From Firmicutes bacterium CAG:24053_14 (lineage in GTDB: Bacteria > Bacillota > Clostridia > Oscillospirales > Oscillospiraceae), in the NCBI GenBank assembly GCA_001916715.1, contig MNSZ01000063.1, forward strand, positions 1-64,000: a stretch of DNA of 64,000 bases, in the 5' to 3' direction. The position numbers and the translations under genes were made by a program. Below are positions 25,949 to 35,788 of this stretch, one piece after another. Position 1 is the stretch's first letter. The number at the start of each line of letters is the position of its first letter. The notes beneath the pieces were generated by a model, which saw only the letters and a program-made list of their open reading frames with translations, was not told the DNA's origin and did no database searches.

Positions 25949-27892
25949 TCAGCACAGGCGGAAGCCGGCAGGGATGTTGTCGTCGAGCATCAGCATATGC
26001 AGCTGTTCCTTGCCGTCGTGCTCGTGCACGGCGGAGATGAGCATGCCGCAGGAGTCCTCGCCCATCATCTTGCGGTTGGGCAGGTTGAGGATCGCAACGA
26101 CGGTCTTGCCGACGAGCTGCTCCGGCTCGTAGAACTCGTGGATGCCGGAGAGTATCTGGCGCGGAGTGCCGGTGCCGTCATCGAGCTTGAACTTCAGAAG
26201 CTTCTTGCTCTTTTTCACGGCCTCACAGGAGAGGACTTTGCACACGCGCATGTCGCACTTTGAAAAGTCGTCGATGGTGACTTCCGGCTCGATGGGGTCA
26301 AACTTCGGCGCTGCCGGAGCGTTCATCTTCTCAAGCTCGGCAAGAGCCTTTTCCATATCGAGTCGGGGGAAGAGCGTTTCGCCCTTGTGGACGGTGACGT
26401 CTGCCGGCAGGGCGCCGAAAACGGCGGCGCTGTCCCAGCTTGAGCACTTCTCGCATGCGCCGATCTGCGCAAACGCCTTGTCGCAGCTTTCGGGGATGAA
26501 GGGCTTGAGCATGATGAGGCTTATGCGCAGGCACTCGAGCAGATTATACAGAACGCTTGCAAGGCGAGCTTTTTTGCTCTCATCCTTGGCAAGCTGCCAG
26601 GGAGCTGTTTCGTCGATATATTTGTTTGCGCGCTGGATGAGCTTGAAGACCTCCTCGAGCGCAAGGTGGAGCTGGAGCTTGTCCATCTGCTGCTCGTACT
26701 TATCGCGGCTCGTGCGCGCAAGTTCTTTAAGCTCATCGTCAAGGGAGTCGGCCTCGCGCTCAGTGGGCAGCGTGCCTCCGAAATACTTTTCGACCATTGC
26801 GGTCGTGCGCGAAACGAGGTTGCCCAGGTCGTTTGCAAGGTCGGTGTTTATCGTGGATATAAGCAGCTCGTTTGAGAAGTTGCCGTCCGAGCCGAAGGGG
26901 AAGGTTCGCAGCAGGAAGAACCTGAGCGCATCGACGCCGAACATGTCGGCAAGCTTGTACGGGTCAACGACGTTGCCCTTTGACTTGCTCATCTTGCCGC
27001 CGTCGATGACCAGCCAGCCGTGGCCGTAGACCTTCTTGGGCAGGGGCATTCCCATGCTCATGAGCATTGCAGGCCATATGATCGAGTGGAAGCGGACGAT
27101 CTCCTTGCCGACGATATGAACGTCTGCCGGCCAGAACTTGTCGTAGTCGTCGTACTTATCGTTTAAGAAGCCGAGCGCGGAGGTGTAGTTAAACAGGGCA
27201 TCGACCCAGACGTACACGACGTGGCCGGGGTCAAAATCAACGGGGATGCCCCAGGTGAAGCTCGTGCGCGAAACGCACAGATCCTCGAGGCCGGGCTTGA
27301 TGAAGTTGTTTATCATTTCGTTCACGCGCGATGCAGGCTCAAGGAAGGTGCCGCTCTCAAGCAGCTCCTGCACGGGCTTTGCGTACTTGCTCAGACGGAA
27401 GAAGTAGGCCTCCTCCTCTGCGTAGTGGACCTCGCGGCCGCAGTCGGGACACTTGCCGTCCTTGAGCTGACTCTCGGTCCAGAAGCTTTCGCAGGGCGTG
27501 CAGTACATGCCCTTATATGCGCCCTTATATATGTCGCCCTTGTCGTACATCTTTTTGAAGATGCGCTGGACGGCCTGAACGTGATAGTCGTCGGTCGTGC
27601 GGATGAAGCGGTCGTTGGATATGTTCATGAGCTTCCACAGATCGGTGATGCCGCCGGGGCCTTCGACGATCTTATCGACAAATTCCTTGGGCGTAAGGCC
27701 GGCGGCCTTTGCCTTTTCCTCTATCTTCTGGCCGTGCTCGTCGGTGCCGGTCAGAAACATGACGTCGTAGCCGCACATCCTCTTATAGCGCGCGATGGCG
27801 TCGGTCGCCACGGTGCAGTAGGTGTGGCCTATGTGCAGCTTATCCGAGGGGTAGTAGATCGGTGTTGTGATATAAAACTTTCCCTTTTCCAT
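25949..27892 (-). CDS. metG: methionyl-tRNA synthetase
   Basis: 647 residues. It has LHIGHTYC near the N-terminus, a zinc knuckle (CTPCESF...CPDCG), KMSKSKGNV, and a C-terminal tRNA-binding OB domain (from about residue 540, DFSKCDMRVCKVLSCEAVKK). The ATG at 27892 is preferred because GGAG lies 9 bases upstream; an ATG at 27907 has no site. It charges initiator and elongator tRNA-Met in the cytoplasm. Confidence 0.96.
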   Translation of the reverse strand: MEKGKFYITTPIYYPSDKLHIGHTYCTVATDAIARYKRMCGYDVMFLTGTDEHGQKIEEKAKAAGLTPKEFVDKIVEGPGGITDLWKLMNISNDRFIRTTDDYHVQAVQRIFKKMYDKGDIYKGAYKGMYCTPCESFWTESQLKDGKCPDCGREVHYAEEEAYFFRLSKYAKPVQELLESGTFLEPASRVNEMINNFIKPGLEDLCVSRTSFTWGIPVDFDPGHVVYVWVDALFNYTSALGFLNDKYDDYDKFWPADVHIVGKEIVRFHSIIWPAMLMSMGMPLPKKVYGHGWLVIDGGKMSKSKGNVVDPYKLADMFGVDALRFFLLRTFPFGSDGNFSNELLISTINTDLANDLGNLVSRTTAMVEKYFGGTLPTEREADSLDDELKELARTSRDKYEQQMDKLQLHLALEEVFKLIQRANKYIDETAPWQLAKDESKKARLASVLYNLLECLRISLIMLKPFIPESCDKAFAQIGACEKCSSWDSAAVFGALPADVTVHKGETLFPRLDMEKALAELEKMNAPAAPKFDPIEPEVTIDDFSKCDMRVCKVLSCEAVKKSKKLLKFKLDDGTGTPRQILSGIHEFYEPEQLVGKTVVAILNLPNRKMMGEDSCGMLISAVHEHDGKEQLHMLMLDDNIPAGFRLC

Positions 27893-27911
27893 TGTGTGTT
27901 TCTCCATTCGT

Positions 27912-29531
27912 TTAAGGATCAGCGCTTGCTGTTTCTGACGGTGCCGGGCTTTCTGCCGGGGCCGGGGTTTCTGACGGCGTCGGCCACTGTATATTCTCGG
28001 GGTGATAGTGGTAGTAGCTGTTTGCCTCTTTGTTTCGGCTTATCAGGTTGCCGTCTTTATCGTAAACGCAGCGGTAGGTCACGGCCTTTGTGCCTATCGC
28101 AACGCTCGGATACGTTGTATCATACACCGTCCACGCCGAATAGTCCATCTTAACATAGCTTCCGTCGGTGTCGGTGCCCCAAATTTCTATCGTGAGCCGG
28201 CGGTTTTCGCATTTGGTCACGATCTTTATCGGGAATTCGCGGTTGTTTTTGAATTTGAACTCCGGGCCGCCCCAGCTGACCGTTGCGTCCATGCCCCAGG
28301 GGACATAGGAAACGGCAAAGCCGTGCTCGTCGCGCGCGACGATCTCAAGATTTGCGTACAGCGCCGCGCAGTAGAGCGTCGATGAGGTCTGGCATATGCC
28401 GCCGCCTATCTCCTGCACCACCTTGCCGCCGGCGTATGCTCCGGCGGATTTGAAGCCGGCCTCGGCAGTGCGCTTGCCGACAACGGTGTTGTACGAAAAC
28501 GTTTCGCCCGGAGCGAGGATATATCCGTTTATCTTTTTGGCCGAAAGCTCAACGTTCGTTGCGCGGTTTGCGTTGCTCGAGGCATAGCCCGTCGTCTGCG
28601 AGCCGAGCTTGTCGGCAAAGAGTATCTTATCAAGCTGCTCCTGCGTATATTTCGGCTGAGTCACGGCCAGCGGTATCTTCACCGTTGCGCCGTTTTCGGC
28701 CTTATCCCAAAGCTCCCGAGCCTTTTTCGCGTCAAACTCAATGCCGACGCGGCTCTCGGTAGCCTTCTGCGTTTCGGGGTCGTATTTTGCGTCGAGCGCC
28801 TCGGCGCATATCTCCTCGTGCAGCTTGTCAAAGTCCGGCGCTTCGGCATTTTCGCCGCCGGCCTCGTATTTAACGGCGCCGCTTCCGTCGGAAAACGCCT
28901 TTACGATGCTCTCGCAGAGCTTATCGGCGTCGATATCCTTCGTTGACAGGCCCTTTATCATTTTCAGGGTCTCGTTTTCCTCATCGACCTCGTAGCCCTT
29001 GCCCATGTGCTCGTTATAGTCATTAAGCGCCTTATCCACCGCCGCGCGAACGCCGTCGGCACTCGCCGACGCGAGGATCTCGGCATCTGTCACGCCGCCG
29101 GTGATGCTCTTAAAATAGCACACAAGGTCGCCGAAAGCATTTCCCGAGTGGCCGTAGTCAAACGCCGCCTGCGCGGCCTGCGCGCAGCTCATCGCCATCC
29201 CGGCCTGCTCGGCCGACACGGCAAACTCAAAATCGCCCGGGAGCGTTACTTTGACGCTGCCGCCGGCAAAGTCGCAGCCGGCTTTTTCAAGCGCGGCGGC
29301 GGCGTCACTGACCGTCATGTCGCCTATGCTCACTCCGCCGAGGGTCATGCCGGGGTGGATCTTATCCGAATGCCCGGCGAGGTATCCTCCGCCGAGGGCG
29401 GCCGCTGCGAGCAAAACGCAGACTACAGCGATTATCAGGACGGCCTTTTTCGCGCCGCCCGAGCGTTTCGGCTTTTTCTCGGGTTTGGTCTTTTCAGACT
29501 TTTTTGAAGCTTCATGCTTGCCTCTTGCCAT
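27912..29531 (-). CDS. VanW-family (YoaR-like) envelope protein
   Basis: 539 residues. A Lys-rich cytoplasmic start and one membrane helix (KKAVLIIAVVCVLLAAAALG) are followed by two YoaR-type peptidoglycan-binding-like domains and the VanW domain (GETFSYNTVVGKRT, EIGGGICQTSSTLY). The C-terminus is Pro-rich. VanW proteins occur beside vancomycin-resistance genes in some species, but this stand-alone type is a common clostridial envelope protein of unknown reaction. Confidence 0.87.
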   Translation of the reverse strand: MARGKHEASKKSEKTKPEKKPKRSGGAKKAVLIIAVVCVLLAAAALGGGYLAGHSDKIHPGMTLGGVSIGDMTVSDAAAALEKAGCDFAGGSVKVTLPGDFEFAVSAEQAGMAMSCAQAAQAAFDYGHSGNAFGDLVCYFKSITGGVTDAEILASASADGVRAAVDKALNDYNEHMGKGYEVDEENETLKMIKGLSTKDIDADKLCESIVKAFSDGSGAVKYEAGGENAEAPDFDKLHEEICAEALDAKYDPETQKATESRVGIEFDAKKARELWDKAENGATVKIPLAVTQPKYTQEQLDKILFADKLGSQTTGYASSNANRATNVELSAKKINGYILAPGETFSYNTVVGKRTAEAGFKSAGAYAGGKVVQEIGGGICQTSSTLYCAALYANLEIVARDEHGFAVSYVPWGMDATVSWGGPEFKFKNNREFPIKIVTKCENRRLTIEIWGTDTDGSYVKMDYSAWTVYDTTYPSVAIGTKAVTYRCVYDKDGNLISRNKEANSYYHYHPENIQWPTPSETPAPAESPAPSETASADP

Positions 29532-29547
29532 GCCGTCCCTCCTTTTA

Positions 29548-30807
29548 TCAGTTCAGCTTATCCTTATACACCGAGGTGAAGCGCTCGTACTCGCCCTGCG
29601 GAAGCTCCTGCTTCTTTTCCTGGCGGAACGCGTCGCGCATCCACGGATTGTTCTCGACCTTTGCGCCGGTCTGCGCCTCCAGAACGGCGTTTATGAGCAC
29701 GTTCGAGATCAAAAAGCCTGCCGGGGTGAGGTGCCAGCGCTCGCCGTCGCGCTCTGCCCAGCCCTTGCGCTCGAACAGCTCGAAGGTCTCCTCTATCGGC
29801 TCCCAGTCGCTGCGGTATATCCTATGGTATTCCTTTTCGGATATACCGTGGGTCGTGCGCATGCCGAGCATGAGATATTCCGTGGCCTTCTGGATGGGAA
29901 CTATCTGCTCGTACTCGTCGATTATCATGCTGTCGCCCACAACGGCGGAAACATACCTGTCAAGATCGCGCACATAGCTGTATCTCACGCCGCCTGCGCA
30001 CGAGTGCGCGCCCGGGCCGAAGCCCATGTAGTCGCCCAGCTGCCAATACTTCAAATTATGCCGCGATTCGTAGCCGGGTATGGCGAAGTTCGATATCTCG
30101 TACTGCTTCAGGCCGTAGTGCGCCAGCGTATCGACCGTGTACAGGTACATGTCGGCCTGCTCGTCCTCGTCCGGGATGAGCGGCGAGCCGAGGTAGCTGC
30201 GATACATCGGCGTTCCCTCCTCAAGCTTCAGGCCGTAGCACGAAAGGTGCTCCGGGTGCAGCTCAAGCGCTCGCGAGAGCGTGTCGGCCCAGTCGCCGCG
30301 CGTCTGGCTCGGCAGGCCGTATATCAGGTCAAGGCTCACGTTCTCGAACCCGGCCTCGCGCGCCGTGTCAACGGCTATCTCCGCCTGACGGAAGTTGTGC
30401 CGGCGGCCGATGATCTTCAATATGTCGTTGTTTGCCGACTGCACGCCGATCGACAGGCGGTTCACGCCCTCCGCGCGCAGGAGCTTGAGCTCCTCGAGCT
30501 TCGTCGTGTCGGGGTTTACCTCGACCGTTATCTCCGAGTCGAGGCGCACGTTGCCGATGCGCTTTAGCTCGTCGAGGATCTCGACGATGCGCTTTGCGCC
30601 GTAGCAGCTCGGCGTTCCGCCGCCGATGTAGATGCTGTCGATCTCGTAGCTCTCTATCGCTTCGGCCGACTCGCTTATGTGCGACAGCAGCGCCGACTGA
30701 TAGTCGGGCATGCGCTGCTTGCCGCCGGCGATCGAGTAGAAATCGCAGTAGCTGCATTTTGAAACGCAAAACGGTATGTGAATGTAAATTCCAAGTCTAT
30801 CTCTCAT
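29548..30807 (-). CDS. hemW: HemW-like radical SAM protein
   Basis: 419 residues, with IYIHIPFCVSKCSYCDFYS carrying the CxxxCxxC cluster site, IYIGGGTPS and SIGVQS. HemW is a heme chaperone related to HemN. The first in-frame ATG has no ribosome site close by. The nearest is AGGAG 24 bases upstream, which belongs to the end of an intergenic repeat, with a small GCGC hairpin between. Confidence 0.9.
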   Translation of the reverse strand: MRDRLGIYIHIPFCVSKCSYCDFYSIAGGKQRMPDYQSALLSHISESAEAIESYEIDSIYIGGGTPSCYGAKRIVEILDELKRIGNVRLDSEITVEVNPDTTKLEELKLLRAEGVNRLSIGVQSANNDILKIIGRRHNFRQAEIAVDTAREAGFENVSLDLIYGLPSQTRGDWADTLSRALELHPEHLSCYGLKLEEGTPMYRSYLGSPLIPDEDEQADMYLYTVDTLAHYGLKQYEISNFAIPGYESRHNLKYWQLGDYMGFGPGAHSCAGGVRYSYVRDLDRYVSAVVGDSMIIDEYEQIVPIQKATEYLMLGMRTTHGISEKEYHRIYRSDWEPIEETFELFERKGWAERDGERWHLTPAGFLISNVLINAVLEAQTGAKVENNPWMRDAFRQEKKQELPQGEYERFTSVYKDKLN

Positions 30808-31028
30808 CTTTTTAGAGGCGCTTTGGCGCTTCTCCTATACGTTTTTTCAGAGGCGAATTACTGCTCCTACGGATACGTCTATTGCAGTGTCCCGGTTCGA
30901 GGCTGCGGTGGAAACCGTAGTTGCATCGCACTAACGCGGCGCGTGGCAACCACGGTTTCCACCAATGTTCCGAACCGGGCAACCAGAGATAACCGTATCG
31001 GTAGGTGCGTCAATTCGCCACTAAAAAA
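30808..31028. repeat. intergenic repeat, partial plus one complete copy
   Basis: The complete copy (30842-31028) shows the design well. The left arm reads TTTTTTCAGAGGCG, GGATACG, CCCGGTTCG, GGAAACCGTAGTTGC. The right arm is the inverse, GCAACCACGGTTTCC to CGCCACTAAAAAA. The arms are about 80 bp with a short centre. The partial copy at 30811-30841 lies against hemW. It overlaps the htpG stop codon. Confidence 0.85.
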
Positions 31029-32943
31029 GACTGCAGACGAGGTCGGCGTAGGCGGTGGGGTCTTCGATCTCGACGCCGGCTATCAGCTCGGACTGTGCGT
31101 ACAGTATCTTCGACAGGGCGGCGGCCTTGTCCTTATCGCCGTCGTCGTAAGCCTTCTTTATGGCAAGGCAGGCGGCGTGCTTGCCGTTAAGCTCAAGCAC
31201 ACGGTCGGCGCGCAGCTTGCGCATCTCCTCGCTCGGGCCGTTGCGGAAGTATTTTTCCATCTCGAGCGTGAAGCCGCCGGTCGAGGTCAGGCAGCATGCC
31301 GACGAAACGAGCTTGCTCGAAAGCGTTACCTGCTTGAGCTTCTCATCGCCGATGCTGTCGCGGATGAAGTCGAGCAGCTCCTTGTTCTCGACGACCTTCT
31401 CCTCGGCCGCCTTCTTCTCCTCGTCGGTCTGGAAGCCGAGATCCTCGGTGAGAATGTTGACAAAGCCCTTGCCCTCGTACATGCGAAGCTGCTGGAGCAC
31501 GGTCTCGTCGATTGGGTGGTCGAGATAGAGTATCTCATAGCCGCGCGAGCGGACCTCCTCGCACTGCGGCAGAGCCATTGCGTGCTTTACGGTGTCGGCC
31601 GAGGCGTAGTAGATGGCCTTCTGGCTCTCGGGCATTGCGTCAACGTATTCCTTGAGCGAGCGCATCGAGTCCTCGGAGGTGTAGAATATCAGCAGATCCT
31701 TGAGAAAATCGGTGAAGCGGCCGTACTCGTCGCAGACGCCGCACTTGATGTGGATGCCGAAGTTTTTCCAGAACGTCTCGTACTTCGGGCGATCGTCGCG
31801 CATCATCTTTTCAAGCTCGGCCTTGATCTTCTTTTCAAGGTTCTGGCCGATGACCTTGAGCTGGCGGTTGTGCTGCAATATCTCGCGCGAGATGTTCAGG
31901 CTCAGGTCGGGCGAATCGACGACGCCGCGCGCGAACTCGAAATAGTCGTGCAGCAGCTTGTCGCAGTCCTCCATGATAAGCACGCCGTTGCAGTAGAGCT
32001 TGACGCCCTTCTTCGCTGCGCCGGAAATGCCGTTGTCGATATCCTTGCCGGGGATGAACAGCAGCGCCTTGTAGGACACAACGCCCTCGGCGTTTATGCG
32101 CAGCACCGCTGCCGGGTCGGTCTGGTCGCGGTTTGTTTCCTTGTACCACGCGACGCACTCGTCGTCGGTGACCTCGGTCTTTGCGCGCTGCCAGATAGGC
32201 ACCATGGAGTTGACCGTTTCGGGAGCGGTGACGTTGACGGTGTGCATGATGGGCTTGCCGTCCTTGTCCTCCTCGCCGGTGGGCTGCTGCTCCTGGTGGG
32301 TGATGTCCATGACGATCGGCCAGCGGACATAGTCGGAATACTTTTTGACCAGCGCCTTGAGCTTCCATATCTCAAGGTACGAGCCGTAGACCTCCTCGTC
32401 GGTGTCCTCTTTTATGTGCATGATGACGTCCGTGCCGGGCTTGAACTTGTCGCACTCGGTGACGGTGTAGCCGTCGGCGCCCGTGCTTTCCCACTTGACG
32501 CCCTTTTCCTCGCCGTACTTCTTCGTGATGACGGTGACCTTGTCGGAAACCATGAACGCGGAATAGAAGCCGACGCCGAACTGGCCGATGATGGATATAT
32601 CGTCTTTCTCCGCCTCTTCGGCGCTCATGTCGTTTTTGAAATTATAAGATCCGCTCTTTGCGATGACGCCGAGGTTCTTCTCGGCCTCGTCCTGGCTCAT
32701 GCCGATGCCGTTATCGGACACCGTGATCGTGCGCGCGTCCTTGTCAACGGTGATGCGGATGCGGTAATCGGACCTTTCAAGGCCGACCTTGTCATCCGTC
32801 AGCGAGATGTAGCAGAGCTTGTCTATCGCGTCGGATGCGTTGGAGATGATCTCTCTGAGGAATATCTCCTTGTTGGTGTAGATCGAGTTGATCATGAGAT
32901 CAAGCAGACGCTTGCTCTCAGCTTTGAATTGTTTTTTACCCAT
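31021..32943 (-). CDS. htpG: Hsp90-family chaperone HtpG
   Basis: 640 residues. The GHKL ATPase motifs are clear: EIISNASDAIDKL, DNGIGMSQDEA, and GQFGVGFYSAFMV. The ATG at 32943 has GGAGG 8 bases upstream. It is a cytosolic ATP-dependent chaperone dimer. Its TAG stop (31021-31023) lies inside the terminal TTTTTTAGTGGCG of the adjoining repeat. Confidence 0.96.
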   Translation of the reverse strand: MGKKQFKAESKRLLDLMINSIYTNKEIFLREIISNASDAIDKLCYISLTDDKVGLERSDYRIRITVDKDARTITVSDNGIGMSQDEAEKNLGVIAKSGSYNFKNDMSAEEAEKDDISIIGQFGVGFYSAFMVSDKVTVITKKYGEEKGVKWESTGADGYTVTECDKFKPGTDVIMHIKEDTDEEVYGSYLEIWKLKALVKKYSDYVRWPIVMDITHQEQQPTGEEDKDGKPIMHTVNVTAPETVNSMVPIWQRAKTEVTDDECVAWYKETNRDQTDPAAVLRINAEGVVSYKALLFIPGKDIDNGISGAAKKGVKLYCNGVLIMEDCDKLLHDYFEFARGVVDSPDLSLNISREILQHNRQLKVIGQNLEKKIKAELEKMMRDDRPKYETFWKNFGIHIKCGVCDEYGRFTDFLKDLLIFYTSEDSMRSLKEYVDAMPESQKAIYYASADTVKHAMALPQCEEVRSRGYEILYLDHPIDETVLQQLRMYEGKGFVNILTEDLGFQTDEEKKAAEEKVVENKELLDFIRDSIGDEKLKQVTLSSKLVSSACCLTSTGGFTLEMEKYFRNGPSEEMRKLRADRVLELNGKHAACLAIKKAYDDGDKDKAAALSKILYAQSELIAGVEIEDPTAYADLVCSLF

Positions 32944-33027
32944 GTTCAAAACCTCCGTTTACCTTACGGCTGCCCCCATTTGCCAAGGGCAAATTATAAT
33001 AGTTTATTATACCACAATATCTCCACA

Positions 33028-34132
33028 ATTCAATATTTTTTAGAGGCGCTTTGACGCACCTACGGATACGTTTATTGCGGTTGCCCGGTTCGGGACATTG
33101 GTGGAAACCGTATCTGCTACGCAACCCAGTAGTGCGTTGCTGAGTTTTGCTGTTGCCCGGTTCGGGACATTGGTGGAAACCGGGCGGCTTCGCAGCTGAG
33201 AGCTGATAGCTAATAGCAGTTAGCCATTGTGTGTGCTAAAGCGCACGGATTTAATTCAACCCCTCGGCAGCAAAGCTGCCTGCTCCCCTTGACAGGTGAG
33301 CCAATGTGGTGCGGCGCAAAATTCAGCAACGCACTAACAGGGCGCGAAACGCTATGGTTTGTTCAGTTGTTTCCGGTCGGGCAACCGCAATCACTGTATC
33401 CGTAGGTGCAGTAATGCGCCACTAAATGTCTTCCCCTTGCGGAGCTTGAGGGGAAGATGCCGCTTGCGGCAGATGAGGTGTAATTATATCCGCGCCGTAG
33501 GCGCTACTTTGTTACAATATGTATCGGTTTCGTCAGTAAACACCGGTCGGGCTGACGCAATAAATGTATTCGTACAATGTAAATGCGCCTCTAAAAAATG
33601 TGGCGGTTAGCACCGCAGATTTAATAACACCTCATCCGTCACCAAGGTGACACCTTCCCCTCAAGCTACGCAGGGGAAGGCATTTTAGAGGCGCATTTTT
33701 TAGAGGCGCATTTTTTAGAGGCGCATTTTTTAGAGGCGCATTAACGCTGGTGCCGATACGTTTTTTGCGGTTGCCCGACCGGTAGGTGCCGACGAAACCA
33801 TAACACGCGGAACGGATAAATCCGTTCCCTACGAGCGGCTGCGGCCGTAGCGGAGAGCTGATAGCTGATAGTGGATAGCTTTTTATTCAACCCCTCGGCA
33901 GCGAAGCAGCCTGCTCCCCTTGCAGGGGAGCCAATTGGGTGCGGCAAAAACTTTGCAACGCACTATCGGGTTGCGTAGCAGTCACGGTTTCCACCATTGT
34001 TTCGATCCGGGCGACCGCAAAACTCAGCACCGTACTAACGTATGGCGGCAGTTTCCCGGTTTCGTCGGTAACTTCGACACCGGGCCGCCAGAGATAACCG
34101 TATCCGTAGCAGCCCCAATTCGCCTCTAAAAA
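33028..34132. repeat. 1.1-kb mosaic block of intergenic repeats
   Basis: No gene is seen. It holds at least two inverted-repeat units (33036-33426 and one ending at 34132), several shorter palindromes, the CCCCTCGGCAGC/GCTGCC hairpin twice, a CTTCCCCTGCG-type hairpin, and at 33682-33742 four head-to-tail copies of the unit end (ATTTTTTAGAGGCGC). The block separates htpG from the rpmG operon. Confidence 0.85.
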
Positions 34133-34135
34133 ACC

Positions 34136-34164
34136 TTGACGAATGAGGGGGTATATGGTATATT
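34136..34164 (+). promoter_or_regulatory. sigma-A promoter of the rpmG-secE-nusG-rplKA operon
   Basis: TTGACG (34136-34141) and TATATT (34159-34164) are 17 bases apart. The promoter starts 4 bases after the end of the repeat block. A 130-base leader with a GC-rich segment follows. Confidence 0.85.
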
Positions 34165-34298
34165 AATGATTACCTGTCGGACGAGAGGTCTTTTTTCGTG
34201 CGCTTATTTGGGCGCGGGGCAGGGATCCGGGTTCCCATACAGGGAGGCAAATGTCCGCACCGTAACGCGGATAAATAAAATAGGAGGTGCCGAAAAGT

Positions 34299-34457
34299 AT
34301 GGCTGACAACAGAGTCAAGATCACACTTAGATGTGATGAGTGCAAGCAGAGGAACTACAACACTGTCAAGAACAAGAAGAATACTTCCGAAAAGCTTGAG
34401 AGAAGCAAGTATTGCCCTTTCTGCAGAAAGCACACCAAGCACGTCGAAACCAAGTAA
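34299..34457 (+). CDS. rpmG: 50S ribosomal protein L33
   Basis: 52 residues starting [20 protein letters not shown], with two zinc-binding pairs (CDEC and CPFC), so it is the zinc form of L33. GGAGGTG precedes the ATG. It is first in the rpmG-secE-nusG-rplK-rplA order usual in Firmicutes. Confidence 0.95.
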   Translation: MADNRVKITLRCDECKQRNYNTVKNKKNTSEKLERSKYCPFCRKHTKHVETK

Positions 34458-34482
34458 CTTTCTGAAAGGATGAGTGTAAAAA

Positions 34483-34752
34483 ATGGCTGAAGAGAAGAAA
34501 AAAGCTACTCCTGTCAAGAACACCAACGCCGTCAAGAAAGAAGAGAAGAAACTTGGTTTTTTCCAGCGCATCGGAAAATGGTTCCGCGAGCTTAAAAGCG
34601 AGCTGAAGAAGGTCGTATGGCCGACCCCGAAGCAGCTTGCGACCAACACCGGTGTCGCACTTTTCGTTATGGCGCTTGCCGCCGTCGTCCTTTGGGGATT
34701 TGACGAGCTGGCAGGTCTGGTCGTTAACGTCATCTTCGAGCTGGCGGGTTAG
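34483..34752 (+). CDS. secE: preprotein translocase subunit SecE
   Basis: 89 residues. A Lys-rich start, the amphipathic helix WFRELKSELKKVVWPTPKQL, and one C-terminal membrane helix are the SecE hallmarks. It stabilises SecY in the translocon. GAAAGGATGAG upstream supplies the ribosome site. Confidence 0.95.
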   Translation: MAEEKKKATPVKNTNAVKKEEKKLGFFQRIGKWFRELKSELKKVVWPTPKQLATNTGVALFVMALAAVVLWGFDELAGLVVNVIFELAG

Positions 34753-34757
34753 TGGCC

Positions 34758-35282
34758 ATGGCAGAGGACGCAAGATGGTATGTGATCCATACCTATTCCG
34801 GTTATGAAAACGCAGTTGCGGCAGCGATCATGAAGGCTGCCGAGAACCGCAGGATGCAGGATCTGATCCAGGAGGTCAACATCCCCATGGAAACCGTGAC
34901 CGAGATCACCGACGGCGGCGAAAAGACCGTCGAGCGCAAGGTGTTCCCGGGCTATGTTCTGTGCAAGATGGTGCTGACCGATGATAGCTGGCATCTTATC
35001 CACAACGTCCGCGGCGCAACCGGCTTCGTCGGCGCAGGCGGCAAGGCCGTCCCCCTCACGGAGCAGGAAATATATGATCTAGGCGTCGAGCGTCACGAGA
35101 TCGTCACGGGCTATCAGATCGGCGACACCGTCAAGGTCACCGACGGTCCCCTCGCAGGCTTCCTCGGCACGGTTGAGGAGCTTGAGCCCGATAAGGACAG
35201 AGTCCGCGTCGTCGTTTCGATGTTCGGCAGAGAGACCCCCGTCGATCTTGAGCTTGATCAGGTCGAGGAAATCAAAGAATAA
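34758..35282 (+). CDS. nusG: transcription termination/antitermination factor NusG
   Basis: 174 residues. The NGN domain (WYVIHTYSGYENAV, VFPGYVLCKM) is followed by a KOW domain (GDTVKVTDGPLAGFLGTVEE). The ATG at 34758 is chosen; a GTG overlapping the secE stop (34752) is possible. It binds RNA polymerase and links it to Rho or the ribosome. Confidence 0.95.
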   Translation: MAEDARWYVIHTYSGYENAVAAAIMKAAENRRMQDLIQEVNIPMETVTEITDGGEKTVERKVFPGYVLCKMVLTDDSWHLIHNVRGATGFVGAGGKAVPLTEQEIYDLGVERHEIVTGYQIGDTVKVTDGPLAGFLGTVEELEPDKDRVRVVVSMFGRETPVDLELDQVEEIKE

Positions 35283-35302
35283 TAAGAAAGAGGTGCTGAA
35301 TT

Positions 35303-35728
35303 ATGGCACAGAAAATAGTTGGATATGTCAGATTCCAGGTTCCCGCAGGAAAGGCGACTCCGGCTCCCCCTGTAGGCCCTGCACTTGGTCAGTACGGCGT
35401 CAACATCGGCCAGTTCACCAAGGATTTTAACGAGCGCACTAAGGGCGACATGGGCATGATGATCCCTGTCGTTATCACCGTTTACTCCGACCGCAGCTTC
35501 ACCTTTATCACCAAGACTCCCCCGGCAGCACTGCTGATAAAGAAGGCCTGCGGCATCGAGACCGCTTCCGGCGTTCCCCAGAGGGACAAGGTCGCGACCA
35601 TCAGCAAGGAAGATCTCCGCAAGATCGCAGAGCAGAAGATGCCTGACCTCAACTGCACCGACATTGAGTCTGCAATGAGCATGATCGCAGGCACCTGCCG
35701 TTCCATGGGCGTCCTGGTCGGCGACTGA
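35303..35728 (+). CDS. rplK: 50S ribosomal protein L11
   Basis: 141 residues, normal length. [19 protein letters not shown] and the RNA-binding C-terminal domain are clear. AAGAGGTG precedes the ATG. It forms the GTPase-associated centre with 23S rRNA. Confidence 0.97.
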   Translation: MAQKIVGYVRFQVPAGKATPAPPVGPALGQYGVNIGQFTKDFNERTKGDMGMMIPVVITVYSDRSFTFITKTPPAALLIKKACGIETASGVPQRDKVATISKEDLRKIAEQKMPDLNCTDIESAMSMIAGTCRSMGVLVGD

Positions 35729-35788
35729 GGAAAGGCAAAAGTGGGAGGATTTATTCCGACTCAACCACATTTTTAGGAGGAAACGAAA

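Noticed and set aside
30778..33054. A very long open frame antisense to htpG (over 750 codons)
   Set aside because: It lies opposite a clear Hsp90 gene. GC-rich third positions produce stop-free antisense frames; the translation has no recognisable domain and it crosses a repeat.
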